From NCBI GenBank assembly GCA_010119095.1, contig SAAG01000004.1, positions 1 to 47,899 of the forward strand: a stretch of 47,899 nucleotides of DNA, read 5' to 3'. The DNA comes from Candidatus Altimarinota bacterium. Its GTDB lineage: Bacteria > Patescibacteriota > Gracilibacteria > BD1-5 > UBA6164. The position numbers and the translations under genes are program-made. The stretch's first letter is position 1, and every line of letters begins with the position of its first letter. Below the pieces are notes generated by a model. The model was not told the DNA's origin, did not search any database, and worked only from the letters and a program-made list of their open reading frames with translations. Of the stretch, positions 1 to 10,110 are shown piece by piece.

Positions 1-540
1 ATTTTCTTTCAATTCTTCAATTAATGAGTGTCTCAAATTAGAGTTTGCATTTACTTCTGCTCCAACTATTTCTATAGCTCAATCAATTATTTCTTCTCTT
101 GGATAATCCTTTAAAAGTGTTTCTGGAATAACAATCTGGTTTAGTTTCAAGCTCTCAGCAACTACTCAAAATCATTTTTCCAAAGCTATCATTGCTTTTG
201 TCTTTTTCTTTGATTTATAGGGTTTATAAAGCTCTTCCACTTCTTTCAAAGTTTTTGCATTTACTATATTGTCATAAAGTTCTGGAGTCATTTTCCCAAG
301 TTCTTCAATTCACTTAATTGCAGTTACTTTAGCATTATAAAGATTTTCTTGTTTATTTTGAAGCTCTATAATAGCTCTAATCTCATTTTCATCCAAGTTT
401 CATGTTCTTTCTTTTCTATAACGAGAGATAAACGGTACAGTTGCTCACTCTGACACAAGTTCCAGCACAGTCATAGTCTGAAATTGTTTCAAATTCAGTT
501 CTCTAGCAGTTATCTCAACATAATTTGGAGTTTCTAGCAT
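1..540 (-). CDS. tex: Tex-like RNA-binding transcription accessory protein, N-terminal part (cut by window edge)
   Basis: The 180 codons visible are the N-terminal region of Tex, a nucleic-acid-binding protein with a helical N-domain, a YqgF-like domain, helix-hairpin-helix motifs and a C-terminal S1 domain; only the first domain lies in the window. Family-typical motifs are ATVPFISRYRKERTG near residues 38-52 and ELYKPYKSKKKTKAMIA near residues 104-120, the second being the usual YKPYK..+KTKA block. TGA falls where Tex has Gly, including the last residue of the first motif. The ATG at 540 follows an A/T-only stretch with no Shine-Dalgarno. The gene is divergent from the rest of the window and its 3' end is beyond position 1. 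Confidence 0.9.
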
Positions 541-620
541 AATTTATTTTGTTATTAAAGTATTGTAAAATCTTACAGTTTTATACAAAAAAGTAAAAGG
601 ATTTTTGAAAAAATATGTTT

Positions 621-648
621 TTGATTTTTATGTAAAACTAATTATAAT
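621..648 (+). promoter_or_regulatory. Probable sigma70-type promoter
   Basis: TTGATT at 621-626 and a perfect TATAAT at 643-648 with a 16-base spacer, 30 bases before the ATG at 678. It lies in the divergent gap between tex and the small gene that follows. Confidence 0.5.
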
Positions 649-677
649 GATAAAAATATAATTTAATATTTTGATTT

Positions 678-872
678 ATGACAACAATTACATTTAAACA
701 GGATATAAAGCTTTCAAAAAACAATTTTACTGACTTTTCAGCATTTGTTCAAGATTTTGTAGATAATAACTATCCAGATTCAAATATAGATAATGATTAT
801 GAAGTAGCATCAAGTATGAAAAAAAACTGATTACCAGATACTTTTATCAAAAATTTTGTAAAGTCTTATTAA
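678..872 (+). CDS. Small protein of unknown function (64 aa)
   Basis: I do not recognise this 64-residue protein. It starts MTTITFKQDIKLSKNNF, has no signal peptide or membrane segment, is mixed acidic/basic, and contains one TGA-encoded Gly (KKNGLPDTF near residues 51-59). It is bounded by a good promoter (621-648) and a strong hairpin terminator (899-927), so it looks like a single-gene transcript. Size and N-terminal beta-strand pattern could suit an antitoxin or other small regulator, but no toxin gene is beside it and this is a guess. Confidence 0.6.
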
Positions 873-898
873 TAAACTTAAATCTATATAATTTCTCT

Positions 899-927
899 AA
901 AGTCTAAAGTTATCTTTAGACTTTTTT
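899..927 (+). terminator. Rho-independent terminator
   Basis: Perfect 11-bp stem (899-909 with 914-924), TTAT loop, and a run of six T that overlaps the end of the stem. It separates the small gene at 678 from the chaperone operon. Confidence 0.85.
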
Positions 928-977
928 GTATGTAAATTTAGAATAAAAAATAAATGCTTAAAATAATAATTGATTTT

Positions 978-1008
978 TTGAATAAATTGTGTATATTTTT
1001 GTTATAGA
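978..1008 (+). promoter_or_regulatory. Possible promoter of the chaperone operon
   Basis: TTGAAT at 978-983 and TATAGA at 1003-1008, spacer 19 bases, 20 bases before the ATG at 1028. The spacing is long; a second -10-like TATAAA at 1009-1014 is an alternative. I see no CIRCE-type inverted repeat in this gap. Confidence 0.3.
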
Positions 1009-1027
1009 TATAAATTAATTATTAATT

Positions 1028-1381
1028 ATGAGTAATTTCTTAAATATTGATACAAATAAATTAATTAATTTATCAATAGATATTTGGAGATTAAATGAAA
1101 AAATATCTAATATTGATAATTTAAATGAAAAAGATAAAGAGAAAATATCTATTAGTTTAGATAGATTAAATAATTTTATTCAAGATTTAAATATTGAAAC
1201 TAAATCATTTTCATGAGAGAAATATTCAGAAGAAATTAATTTATATGAATTAAAAGCAGTTGAAAATACTAATATAAATAGTTTAGATAGAATAATTAAG
1301 GATACAATAGAACCTGCTATAATAATTAATTGAGAACTAATTAAACAAGCAAAAGTTATAATATACAAGTTTACATCATAA
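1028..1381 (+). CDS. Short GrpE-like nucleotide exchange factor candidate (117 aa)
   Basis: The N-terminal two thirds are charged, helical and free of Pro, as in the GrpE dimerisation helix. The end, with Gly102 followed by ELIKQAKVIIYK, matches the last beta hairpin of GrpE in spacing (E. coli GrpE has GRTIRAAMVTVAK). Usual GrpE is about 170-200 residues, so this would be a reduced form with a short coiled coil. It ends 10 bases before the ATG of an Hsp70 gene, the normal client of GrpE. Gly at residues 63 and 102 are TGA-encoded. The family call rests on the C-terminal pattern plus context and is an inference; the protein could be an unrelated helical partner of the Hsp70. Confidence 0.5.
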
Positions 1382-1391
1382 TTATAATTAT

Positions 1392-3893
1392 ATGTCTACA
1401 ATTCAAATTGGTATAGATTTATGAACAACAAATTCTGCTATTGCATATAACAATTGATGAAAAATTGAGATTATAAAAAACTTTGAGATGGATGAATTTA
1501 CTCCATCTGTTTTTGGCTACGATAAAGCTAAAAATCCATTAATATGAAAAAGAGCATATGAAAAGTTATATAAATATGCAGACAATGATGATATAAATAA
1601 TTTTAAAGCAGAAGTAAAAAGATTAATGTGAACTCCAGAAATAACTTTTTTTCCAAGAGTCAATAAAAGTATGAAAGCTGAAGAAATATCAGCTGAAATC
1701 CTAAAATATCTAAAGAGTACTATATTAAAAAAATATCCTGAAGTAAATACAATTGGTGCTATAATAACAATACCTGCTCATTTTTCTACATTAGAATCAG
1801 AAGCAACAAAAAGAGCTTGAGAATTAGCATGATTTAAACAAGTTGTTTTATTACAAGAACCAATTGCAGCTGCAATTGCATATGGTTTTTGAAAAGAAAG
1901 AAATACAAATTGGCTTGTTTATGATTTATGATGAGGAACATTTGATACTGCATTAATACAGTCAAAAGATTGATTGTTAAATATATTATCAAGTAAATGA
2001 GATAATTTTTTATGAGGTAAAGACTTTGATTGGTCTATTGTTGATAATATCTTTATTCCTAAAATCACAGAAAAATTCACTTTATTAAATTTCACTAGAG
2101 GGAATGAAAAATATAAAAATATTTTCAATATATTAAAATGATTATCTGAAAATACTAAAAAAATGTTAACTTATGATAATGAAGTTAATGTTGAAATAGA
2201 TAAAATTTGAGAAGATGATAATGGTAATGATATTTATCTAAATATAACAATAAATAGAACTGAATTTGAAAAATTAATTTTACCTTTTATTAATAAATCA
2301 ATACACCTAGTAAAAGAGACAATAAATGAATCATGAATAGAAAAGTCATCTATAGAAAAAATTGTACTTGTATGATGAAGTACTCAATCACCAATAATTA
2401 AAGAAAAATTAGAAAAAGAACTTTGAATTGAGGTTGATTCAAGTGTTGATCCTTTGACTGTCGTTGCAAAAGGAGGGGCTGTTTATGCATCTACTCAAAT
2501 AATTAAGGATGAATTTAAAGAAAATAATAAAGTTTCCTTAGAATTATATAATATAAAACTAAACTATGAAGCTGTTTCGGTTGAAGATGATGAAATGGTA
2601 AGCTGAATTATTGAGTGATTAAATGAAGATGAAGAATACTATATACAAATTCAAAGTGATAATTGATTTTATTCTAGTAATAGAATACTTATAAAAAATT
2701 GAAAATTTATTGTTAATGTAAAATTAGAGAATGGAAAACCAAATAATTATTGGATTTATGTTTTTGATGGTAAATGAAATAATTTGGATATAAATAATGA
2801 TAATTTTTCAATCTCTCATTGATTATCTGTTTGAAGTATACCAATTCCATATAATGTAGGGGTTTCTATTGCTAAACAAAGTAATTCATTATCTTGGAAA
2901 GATGAAATGTTTTGGTTTTTTGAAAAAAACTCTAAATTACCATTATCAAAAACAGTTGAATTTAAAACAAGTATGAATTTAGTAAAGTGAGAAAACACAA
3001 ATGCTTTGCCAATAAAAGTATATGAATGAGACTCTAAAAACCCAAGTAGAAACCAATTTATTTGTGATTTATGAATATCGTGAGAGAAAATTCCGTATGA
3101 TTTGGATATTGGTACTCCAGTAGAAGTAAAAATAGATATTGATATTTCAAGACAATTAACAGTTAAGGCATATATACCTTCAATTGATTTATCTATTAAT
3201 GCTCGTACTACAACTTTAAATGAAGAAATAGATTTAAAAGTTTTAAAAAATGACTTAATAGCAGAGCAGGACAGATATACAAAAATAAGATGAAGTCTAA
3301 CCCCAACTCAAAAAGCAGAAATTGATGAAGAAATTTCATATTTAGAATGAGCTGTAAGTAATTCAACAAGTGATGAGGATGAAAAAAGAAAAGCTGATAA
3401 AAAATTAAGAGATTTTAAAGTTAAAATAGATGACTTAGAGAAAAATACTGAATTTGATATACAACAAAAAGTATTTAAAGGTTTAGTAGAATTATTAGAT
3501 TGAATTTTAAATGAATTAGAAAGCTCTGAGGATTATCAAATACAAGAAGTAATAGTAAGATATAAAACTATTAAAAAATGATGAGAAAAAGCTGTATCTG
3601 AAGAAGATAAAATTTTATTATCATCAATAAATGAACAATTAGAAAGTTTAAGAATATCTATTTTGATGGAAACAATAGAATGGTGGGAGAGAGTTTATAA
3701 TGATTTGAAGTTTGGATGATTTAATTTTAGTAATGATACTGATGCAGAATATTATTTTAAAAAATGAGAAAGTGCTATAAGAAATTGAAATAAAGAAGAA
3801 TTAGAGAATTCTGTAAGAGAATTATATAGAATGCTTCCTAAGGATGAATTATGAAGAATAGAAGGTGGGAATTTATCATGAATTACTCTTTAA
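1392..3893 (+). CDS. Hsp70/DnaK-family chaperone with inserted beta domain
   Basis: An 833-residue Hsp70. The nucleotide-binding domain shows IGIDLGTTNS at the N-terminus (phosphate 1), DLGGGTFDT near residues 178-186 (phosphate 2) and VLVGGSTQSP near residue 325 (adenosine motif); many of these Gly are TGA. After the ATPase domain (to about residue 375) there is roughly 110 residues of beta-rich sequence not found in DnaK, then a recognisable substrate-binding beta domain (LPIKVYEGDS, then IGTPVEVKIDID near residues 575), then a charged helical tail. There is no C-terminal EEVD. DnaK is about 610-640 residues, so this is a long, divergent paralogue. It is the second gene of a five-gene operon with a GrpE-like protein before and a J-like protein after it, spacing 9-10 bases. 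Confidence 0.93.
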
Positions 3894-3902
3894 ATAATAA
3901 AT

Positions 3903-5624
3903 ATGTTATTAGAAAATTATTTTCATATTTTATGATTAGATATATCATCGAATCAAAAACAAATTTCAAAGAGAGCTAAAGAAATACTAAAATATTTAGC
4001 CATATGAGAAATCCCTGAATTTGAAAACGATTTTTATTTTACAAAAAACTATAGAAATGAAAACTTAGTAAAATTAGCTTTGGATAATTTATCAAAACCT
4101 AAGGAAAAATTAATTAATGTTTTCTTTTGGTTTGATATTGAAAGTGAAAAAGATAAGCAAATATTCACTCTTACTAATGAAAAGAAATATGAAAAAGCTA
4201 TTGAGTTAATAAAACAACAATGAAATAAAAAAAACTTAGCTATCATGTATTTACTATTTCTACTTGAATCAAGTATGAATATTGATTACTCAAAGTATTT
4301 GGAAGAATCAATAAATATTTTTAAAGAAATTTCTGAGGATAATAAGTTTTGGATATCTTTTGAAAAAAAGTATTTATTATTTGATGATATCTCAACAAAC
4401 AAAGATCTAATTAAAGAATTTAGAAAAGATTTATGAAAGTATCTATCAAATATTTATTATGATATATCTTTAAAATTATGAGATGATAATGTACAAAAAA
4501 TATTTCATGATAATTTTAAAAATACTAAATGAAAAAAAAGCAACGAGCAAATAGAAAAAATTACTTTAGAATTAAATAAAATAGCTTTAGAACTAGAAGC
4601 CCTTAATATTAATGATGATTGAATATTAAGTAATGAAAAGAAAAATTTTATTAAAAATTCTTTAAATAAAATTCAAGATATTTTAAATAAAACCATAGAA
4701 GTTTGAGTTTATGATTCTTCAGAGATAATAATTGTAAGAGATAGATTAGCAAAAATTATTCGTTCAATATCTCTTGATTTTTTTAATTATGCCAATGACA
4801 AAAAGAAAAGTTTTTCCTTTATAGAAATAGCCTTAAATATTTGTTGAACTGATTGATTAAAACATAAAATAAATGAAGAATACAAAACTATAGCATCTAA
4901 TATTAAGTTGTTACCTGTTATTAAATTATTAGATACTGAAGATTATATTTGAGCATCCAAAAAAATTGATGAACTAAATTTAGATGAGTTAAATAAAGAA
5001 GATAAAAAACTTTTATTTAATCTAAAAAAAAGGTCTATATTCTGAAGATTATGAAAATGATTTATGAAAGGGAAAGAATTTTTTGAAAATGAAGATTATT
5101 CAAATGCATTAAAATATTTTACTTCTACTGAAGAGTTAGCAAAAGAAAATATAAAATTATTTGAATGAATAAATCAAAAAGCCTTAAATGAATTAATAAA
5201 TTCAATAAAAGATTATTTTTGAAAAATTGGAAAATGAGAATTAAATACAAAAGAGGTATTTGAATATATTGATGATTTAAGAGATAAGGTTATAAAACAA
5301 TTGTCTGAAGAAGATTGATATGTTTTTATATTTTATATTGACTCTATTTCCTACTGATATTTAAGCGATGCATATTTAAACCCTAAAAAATCTGAACAAC
5401 CATTGTTTCTTTTCACATTAAATTGATGCTGAGTTTCTATATATTGAGATACTACATATGTTACCTTTATATGGTTTCCATTTATTCCTATTTCTTGTTG
5501 GAAAGTTACAGATTTATGAAATTGAAAATATCAATTTTATTGAAAAAAAGAAATGCCTACTTGGAAAAGAGTGTGGCAAGTATTATGAATAATAGGAACA
5601 ATGATATTACTATCTAATTTCTAA
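3903..5624 (+). CDS. Divergent J-domain-like protein with helical-repeat body and C-terminal membrane anchor
   Basis: A 573-residue protein following the Hsp70 gene by 9 bases. The first 75 residues (starting MLLENYFHILGLD, then LDNLSKPKEKLINVFFWF) resemble the start and final helices of a J-domain, but no HPD tripeptide is visible, so it may be a J-like docking module and not an active J-domain. The middle is long, charged and helical, with a TPR-like stretch near residues 385-415. Near residues 505-550 is a small beta module (NGCGVSIYG, then TFIWFPFIPI) and the last 20 residues form one membrane helix. The arrangement fits a membrane-attached Hsp70 partner. Function is inferred from position and the N-terminal pattern; ATPase stimulation cannot be assumed. 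Confidence 0.6.
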
Positions 5625-5627
5625 AAA

Positions 5628-6263
5628 ATGGTAAATAAGATTAAAATAAATACTTCGTTTCTTGATGATGAAAATGAAGAAGATGAGTATAATTTAACAG
5701 CTAATAAAAATACTGAAACTTCAAGAAAAAATATTTCTAATAATAAAGAATCTTCCAAATACAAGCCTCTTATTATTATAAGTTCTATAGTTTTCTTATT
5801 TGCAGCAATAATTTCACTTGGTGGTAATCAAGAAACAGATAATGGTTATAGTAACTCATCTTATTCAAATAATACTTATTCAGATACTAGCTCTGATACT
5901 TCAACAGAAGAAAAAATTATAGATAGTCTTAGTGGTAGTGATGAAGCTATAGGAGATTCTTCAGAGACAGAATATTCGATCTGACAATATTCTTGTTACT
6001 CTAATGCATATGATAAAGCTATTTCTTTAAAGCCAATTAATCCATGATTAGATTTTTTAGAATCTGAAATTAATACTTTAGATACTGAAATTAAAAATAC
6101 CTATGTTAATGAATATTCTCAAAGCTCAGTAGATTCATATAATGCAAAAGTTAATAGTTTAAATATAAAAATAAAAGATTATGAAGAAAAACTGAAAAAC
6201 TTTAACTTGCAGGTTGATACATATAATAGCTATTTAGATAATAATTGTACTAAAAAATATTAA
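5628..6263 (+). CDS. Single-pass membrane protein with Ser-rich linker and coiled coil
   Basis: 211 residues, not recognised. A basic/acidic N-terminus of about 45 residues is followed by one membrane helix (PLIIISSIVFLFAAIISLG, residues 46-64), then about 50 residues rich in Ser, Thr, Asn and Asp, then a segment with two Cys (near residues 122 and 208) and a heptad-like helical stretch (about 140-200). The positive residues before the helix suggest a cytoplasmic N-terminus and an external C-terminus. It starts 3 bases after the preceding stop, so it is translated with the chaperone genes and is likely to work with them at the membrane. Confidence 0.75.
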
Positions 6264-6278
6264 TTAATTTTTTAAAAA

Positions 6279-7373
6279 ATGGATAAGCCACTTTTATATA
6301 ATTGATATATCTTATCAGAATGAATAGAAGTAAAAAATAGAATAGATAAATTGTTTTTTACTGAAGTATATAAATTATCAAATGATAAATTTTTATATTT
6401 ATTTTTGGATATAAAAGAAAATGATATTCTTAATACATATATTGATATTAAGAAAGTTAAAATTAATAGTAAAATATTTATTTGAGTTATAGTGGATGAA
6501 TTTAATATAAAATATTTAAATAGTATAAAAGATTTATTGATATCAGTTAAAGGATTTAGGAGTATTGCTGGTATGCAAGACTTAAAAAATAAATTAATGG
6601 AGGAAATAATTATTCCATATAAAAATAAGGAAAGATACATAAAATATAAAATCTCATTACCTAATTGATTATTATTTTATTGACCTCCATGATGTTGAAA
6701 AACATATATATCTAATAAATTAGCTGAAGAGTTAGGATGGAATTTTATGGAGATTAAACACTCTAGTATAGCATCCCCACATATACATTGAACTGTTTGA
6801 AAGATATGACAAGTCTTTGAAAAAGCAAAAATGAAGTCTCCAGTTGTATTATTTTTTGATGAAATATCTTGATTAGTACCTAAGAGAGATAATTTAACAT
6901 GAGATAGTCAGTATAAGGAAGAAGAAATTAATGAGTTTTTAATTAATTTAGATAATGCTTCAAGCGATTGAATATTAGTAATTTGAGCCACAAATTATCC
7001 AAATAAAATTGACTCAGCAATACTTAGATCTGGTAGATTTGATTTAAAATTATATATTTGATCACCAGATGAGGAAACTAGAGAAAAATTATTTAGCTTT
7101 TATTTAAATTGAAGACCTATTGAAGATGATATTAACTATAAGGAATTATCTAATTTAACAGAGAATTACATAGTTTCAGATATAGAATTTATAGTAGAAA
7201 GTGTTGCAAAAAAAGCAGCTTTATGTGATAAAATAATTTCTTTTGATATGATAGTTGATACAATAAAAACTATTAGTAAATCAATTTCAGATTCAGAATT
7301 AGAATATTTTAACAATATTTATTTTTGAGAAGAAAAAGGGAATAATAGAAAAATTTGATTTGATATTGATTAA
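6279..7373 (+). CDS. AAA+ ATPase of the Cdc48/FtsH type
   Basis: 364 residues. Walker A GPPGCGKT at about 135-142, with all three Gly written as TGA; Walker B VVLFFDE near 188-194; sensor 1 GATN near 237-240; arginine finger in LRSGRFD near 249-255; helical lid behind. The N-terminal 110 residues are a small unrecognised domain. One AAA module only and no protease domain, so an unfoldase or remodeller is more likely than a protease. It closes the operon that begins with the GrpE-like gene and lies 15 bases after the membrane protein gene, which suggests coupled unfolding or assembly work with the Hsp70. Confidence 0.9.
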
Positions 7374-7449
7374 TTTATTTATAAATTATTCCAATATAGA
7401 AAACAATATAATATTTTACATTACACTTCAAAAAACAAAACAATAAAAT

Positions 7450-7477
7450 TTGACTCTATTCCAAAAAAGAATATAAT
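7450..7477 (+). promoter_or_regulatory. Promoter of the first DUF4143-type ATPase gene
   Basis: TTGACT at 7450-7455 and TATAAT at 7472-7477, spacer 16 bases, 30 bases before the ATG at 7507. Confidence 0.6.
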
Positions 7478-7480
7478 TAT

Positions 7481-7496
7481 TTAGAATACATTCTAA
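7481..7496. promoter_or_regulatory. Palindromic operator candidate
   Basis: Perfect inverted repeat TTAGAATACATTCTAA starting 3 bases after the -10 box, where transcription should begin. Its position fits a repressor site; no dedicated repressor is visible next to it. Confidence 0.45.
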
Positions 7497-7506
7497 TAAT
7501 ATAATT

Positions 7507-8700
7507 ATGAATACATTTTTTGAAATACAAAAAAATCTGATTGCATCAAATTATAGTGAGAAAAGAGAGCTTTTTAATGAAATCAATTTTACAGAGAGAT
7601 TGATTGGGGTAATCTGACCTAGATGAGTATGAAAATCAACTCTTTTGCTTCAATACTTAAAAACAAAGGATTTAAGAGTTAGTTTATATATTTCGGCTGA
7701 TAATATTTATTTTCTTGAAAATAAATTGTTTGACTTTGCTTTGAGGTTTGTAAGAGAATATGATTGAAAATTACTTATTATAGATGAAATACATAAATAC
7801 AGAAATTGGCAACAAGAACTAAAGAATATCTATGATAGTTTTCCTACATTGCAAATTATTTTTTCTTGAAGTTCTAGTATTGATTTAGTTTTGTGAAATT
7901 ATGATCTATCAAGAAGAGCAAAGTTGTATTATCTAGAGTGATTTTCACTTAGGGAATACATAAACTTTGTATACAAACAAAAACTTAAGAAAATTACATT
8001 GCAAGATTTATTACAAAATCACATAAGTATTGCACAAAATTTTCCAAATATTCCTATAATTAAGTATTTTAAAGAATATTTAAGCATATGATATTATCCA
8101 TATTTTGTAAATGAAAAACAACAAGATTATTCAAAAATCCTTGAAACAATAAATAAAACAATTTATGATGATATCGCTAATTATTACAATGTAAAAACAG
8201 AAAATTTAATATATTTTAAAAAAATTATAAATTATCTAAGTATAATCCCACCATGAGAATTGAACTCAAATAAAATCTCAAAAACACTAGAGATAGACAA
8301 TAAAACAGTTAATACATATCTTGAAATACTAGAAAAATGATGACTTATCAGGTTTTTATTAAAAGATGTAGATGGGTATAATATAATGAAAAATACTTCA
8401 AAAATTTATCTTGATAATACAAATATACTTTATGCAGTAAATACAAATTTATTAAAAGAAACAAATTTATGAACAATTAGAGAAACTTTTTTTATAAATT
8501 GTATACAAAATTCTAAAAATAAACTTATATTTTCAAAAATAGGTGACTTTAAAATCTGAGATATATGCTTTGAAATATGATGAGAAAATAAGACTTTTAA
8601 GCAATTAAAAGATAAAATAACAGAATCTTTTCTAGTTCAAGATGATATAATAATTTGAGAAAAAAACAAAATCCCACTTTGGCTTTTTGGGATGCTTTAA
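7507..8700 (+). CDS. DUF4143-type AAA ATPase, copy 1
   Basis: 397 residues. Walker A GPRGVGKS at about 37-44 (three TGA-encoded Gly), Walker B LLIIDE near 89-94 followed by IHKYRNW, and the FSGSSS sensor segment, all typical of the ATPase-plus-DUF4143 proteins that are common in bacteria and archaea and whose role is unsettled. A winged-helix-like region (about 250-285) follows, with a beta-rich C-terminal domain in which nuclease-like residues are not clear. It shares architecture with the gene at 8876 but the two are far apart in sequence, so they are not a recent duplication of one another. Confidence 0.85.
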
Positions 8701-8703
8701 TCC

Positions 8704-8780
8704 AAATAATTTTTATGCAAACAAAAACTCTCCAAATCCTTTCATTCCTCCAAACCATCCCCAAAGGCAAAAGTCTCAAC
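8704..8780 (+). pseudogene. Remnant of the 5' end of the alkylguanine-transferase-like gene
   Basis: From 8704 the sequence closely copies the stretch beginning at 10100: the same AAATAATTTTTATG start region, then CTCCAAATCC, TTCCTCCAAACCATCCCC and AAAGGCAAA, with an extra A that shifts the frame, after which similarity fades. It can encode only a short peptide. It is a decayed partial copy of the intact gene at 10111, with the second ATPase gene lying between the two. Confidence 0.8.
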
Positions 8781-8821
8781 ATATACATACTAATAAATAA
8801 AATATCACAAAAAACTTGAAA

Positions 8822-8863
8822 TATTAAAATATTTCCCTATAATATAAGGGAAATATTTTAATA
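8822..8863. repeat. Long perfect inverted repeat
   Basis: 17-bp perfect arms (8822-8838 and 8847-8863) around an 8-base A/T loop, just before the ATG at 8876. No T run follows, so it could be a bidirectional terminator, an operator or a leader hairpin. TTTCCCTAT in the left arm recurs at 8867-8875, directly before the start codon. Confidence 0.8.
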
Positions 8864-8875
8864 ATCTTTCCCTAT

Positions 8876-10105
8876 ATGTTTAAACAAACAATAATTGAAA
8901 ATCAAGCAAAAATCAAGGAAATTAAATTAATTAAAAGAGATATCAGTTTTGATTTTGATATATTAAAATTGAATAAAATAGTTTCATTTGTATGACCAAG
9001 AAGAGCTTGAAAAACATTTTTTATGTATCAATTAGTTCAAGAAATGATAAAAGAAAGCTTTGTGAAACTTGAACAAATAGTTTTTTTAGATTTCGCAGAA
9101 TTCAATAAAAAAGACTTTGATTTTGATTTACTACTTGAGAACTTTTACGAATTATTTCCAAATCTTGAGCCAATATTTATTTTTGATGAAGTACAAGAAA
9201 TAAATAATTTTAGAGCTTGAATTTTAAAACTATTTAATAAATGATTCAAGATATTTATAACATGAAGTAATTCAAATTTATTATCAAGTGAATTATCAAC
9301 TCATTTTTCTTGAAGAAATATAGAGTATATGATATATCCATTAAGTTTTACAGATTTTTGTAAATTCAATAACTTTGAAATTGCGAAAAATATGACTATA
9401 AACCAAAAATGAGCTTTAAAAAATATTTTTTCAACTTATCTTGATTATTGAGCATTTCCAGAACTGGCTTTGACAAACAATGAAAACCTTAAAAAATCAA
9501 TTTTACAAAATTATTTTGATATAATTATATATAAAGATTTAAAAGAAAGGTATAAAATCGAAAATGAATATGTAATGAAATATCTAACAAAAAAAATGAT
9601 TTTATCAGATACAAAAGATATAAACATCAATAAAATTTTTAATGAGTTAAAAAGTCAAAATATAGAAGTATCAAAAAATACATTATATAATTATCTTGAA
9701 TATTTGATTAATATATTTTTTATAGAAAAATTATACAATTTTTACACTCCTACTTGAACAACAAAGGTATTTTTGATAGATTGGTGATTTTTAAATATTT
9801 ATAATGAAAATGATTTATGAAAAAAGTTAGAAAATCTAGTTTTCATTAACTTAAAAAATAAATATAAAAATATTCATTTTTTAAGAGGTAAAAAAGAAAT
9901 TGATTTTTTTGTAGAATCTGAAAACCAGTTTTTACAAGTTGTATATAATTTAAATTCAGAGAATTATAAAAGAGAATTATCTCCATTTGAAAGTATAAAT
10001 TGAAAAAAAATAATTATCTATTATGAAAATAATTTAACAGAGGAATATATGAAAAAATACAAAGATATAGATTATATAAATATATTTGATTTTTTATCTA
10101 AATAA
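8876..10105 (+). CDS. DUF4143-type AAA ATPase, copy 2
   Basis: 409 residues. Walker A GPRRAGKT at about 39-46, Walker B IFIFDE near 100-105 followed by VQEI, sensor ITGSNS, then HFSGRN as in the classic ATPase-DUF4143 proteins. The C-terminal part has RGKKEIDFFVE and FLQVVYNL, a pattern like the E-x-DF / QVKY core of a restriction-fold domain, so a DNA-related or toxin-like role is possible but unproven. The gene is framed by two copies of the 5' end of the alkylguanine-transferase-like gene (8704-8780 and 10100-10186), which suggests it arrived by insertion or a recombination event. Confidence 0.87.
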
Positions 10106-10110
10106 TTTTT

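Noticed and set aside
1180-1368. Minus-strand reading frames opposite the chaperone operon and elsewhere
   Set aside because: They lie opposite genes with clear family motifs, have no family features, and are open only because AT-rich antisense DNA lacks stops by chance.
7507-10105. Recent tandem duplication of the two DUF4143-type ATPases
   Set aside because: Outside the Walker and sensor motifs the two proteins share little, and their C-terminal parts differ; only the short transferase fragment is a clear recent duplicate.
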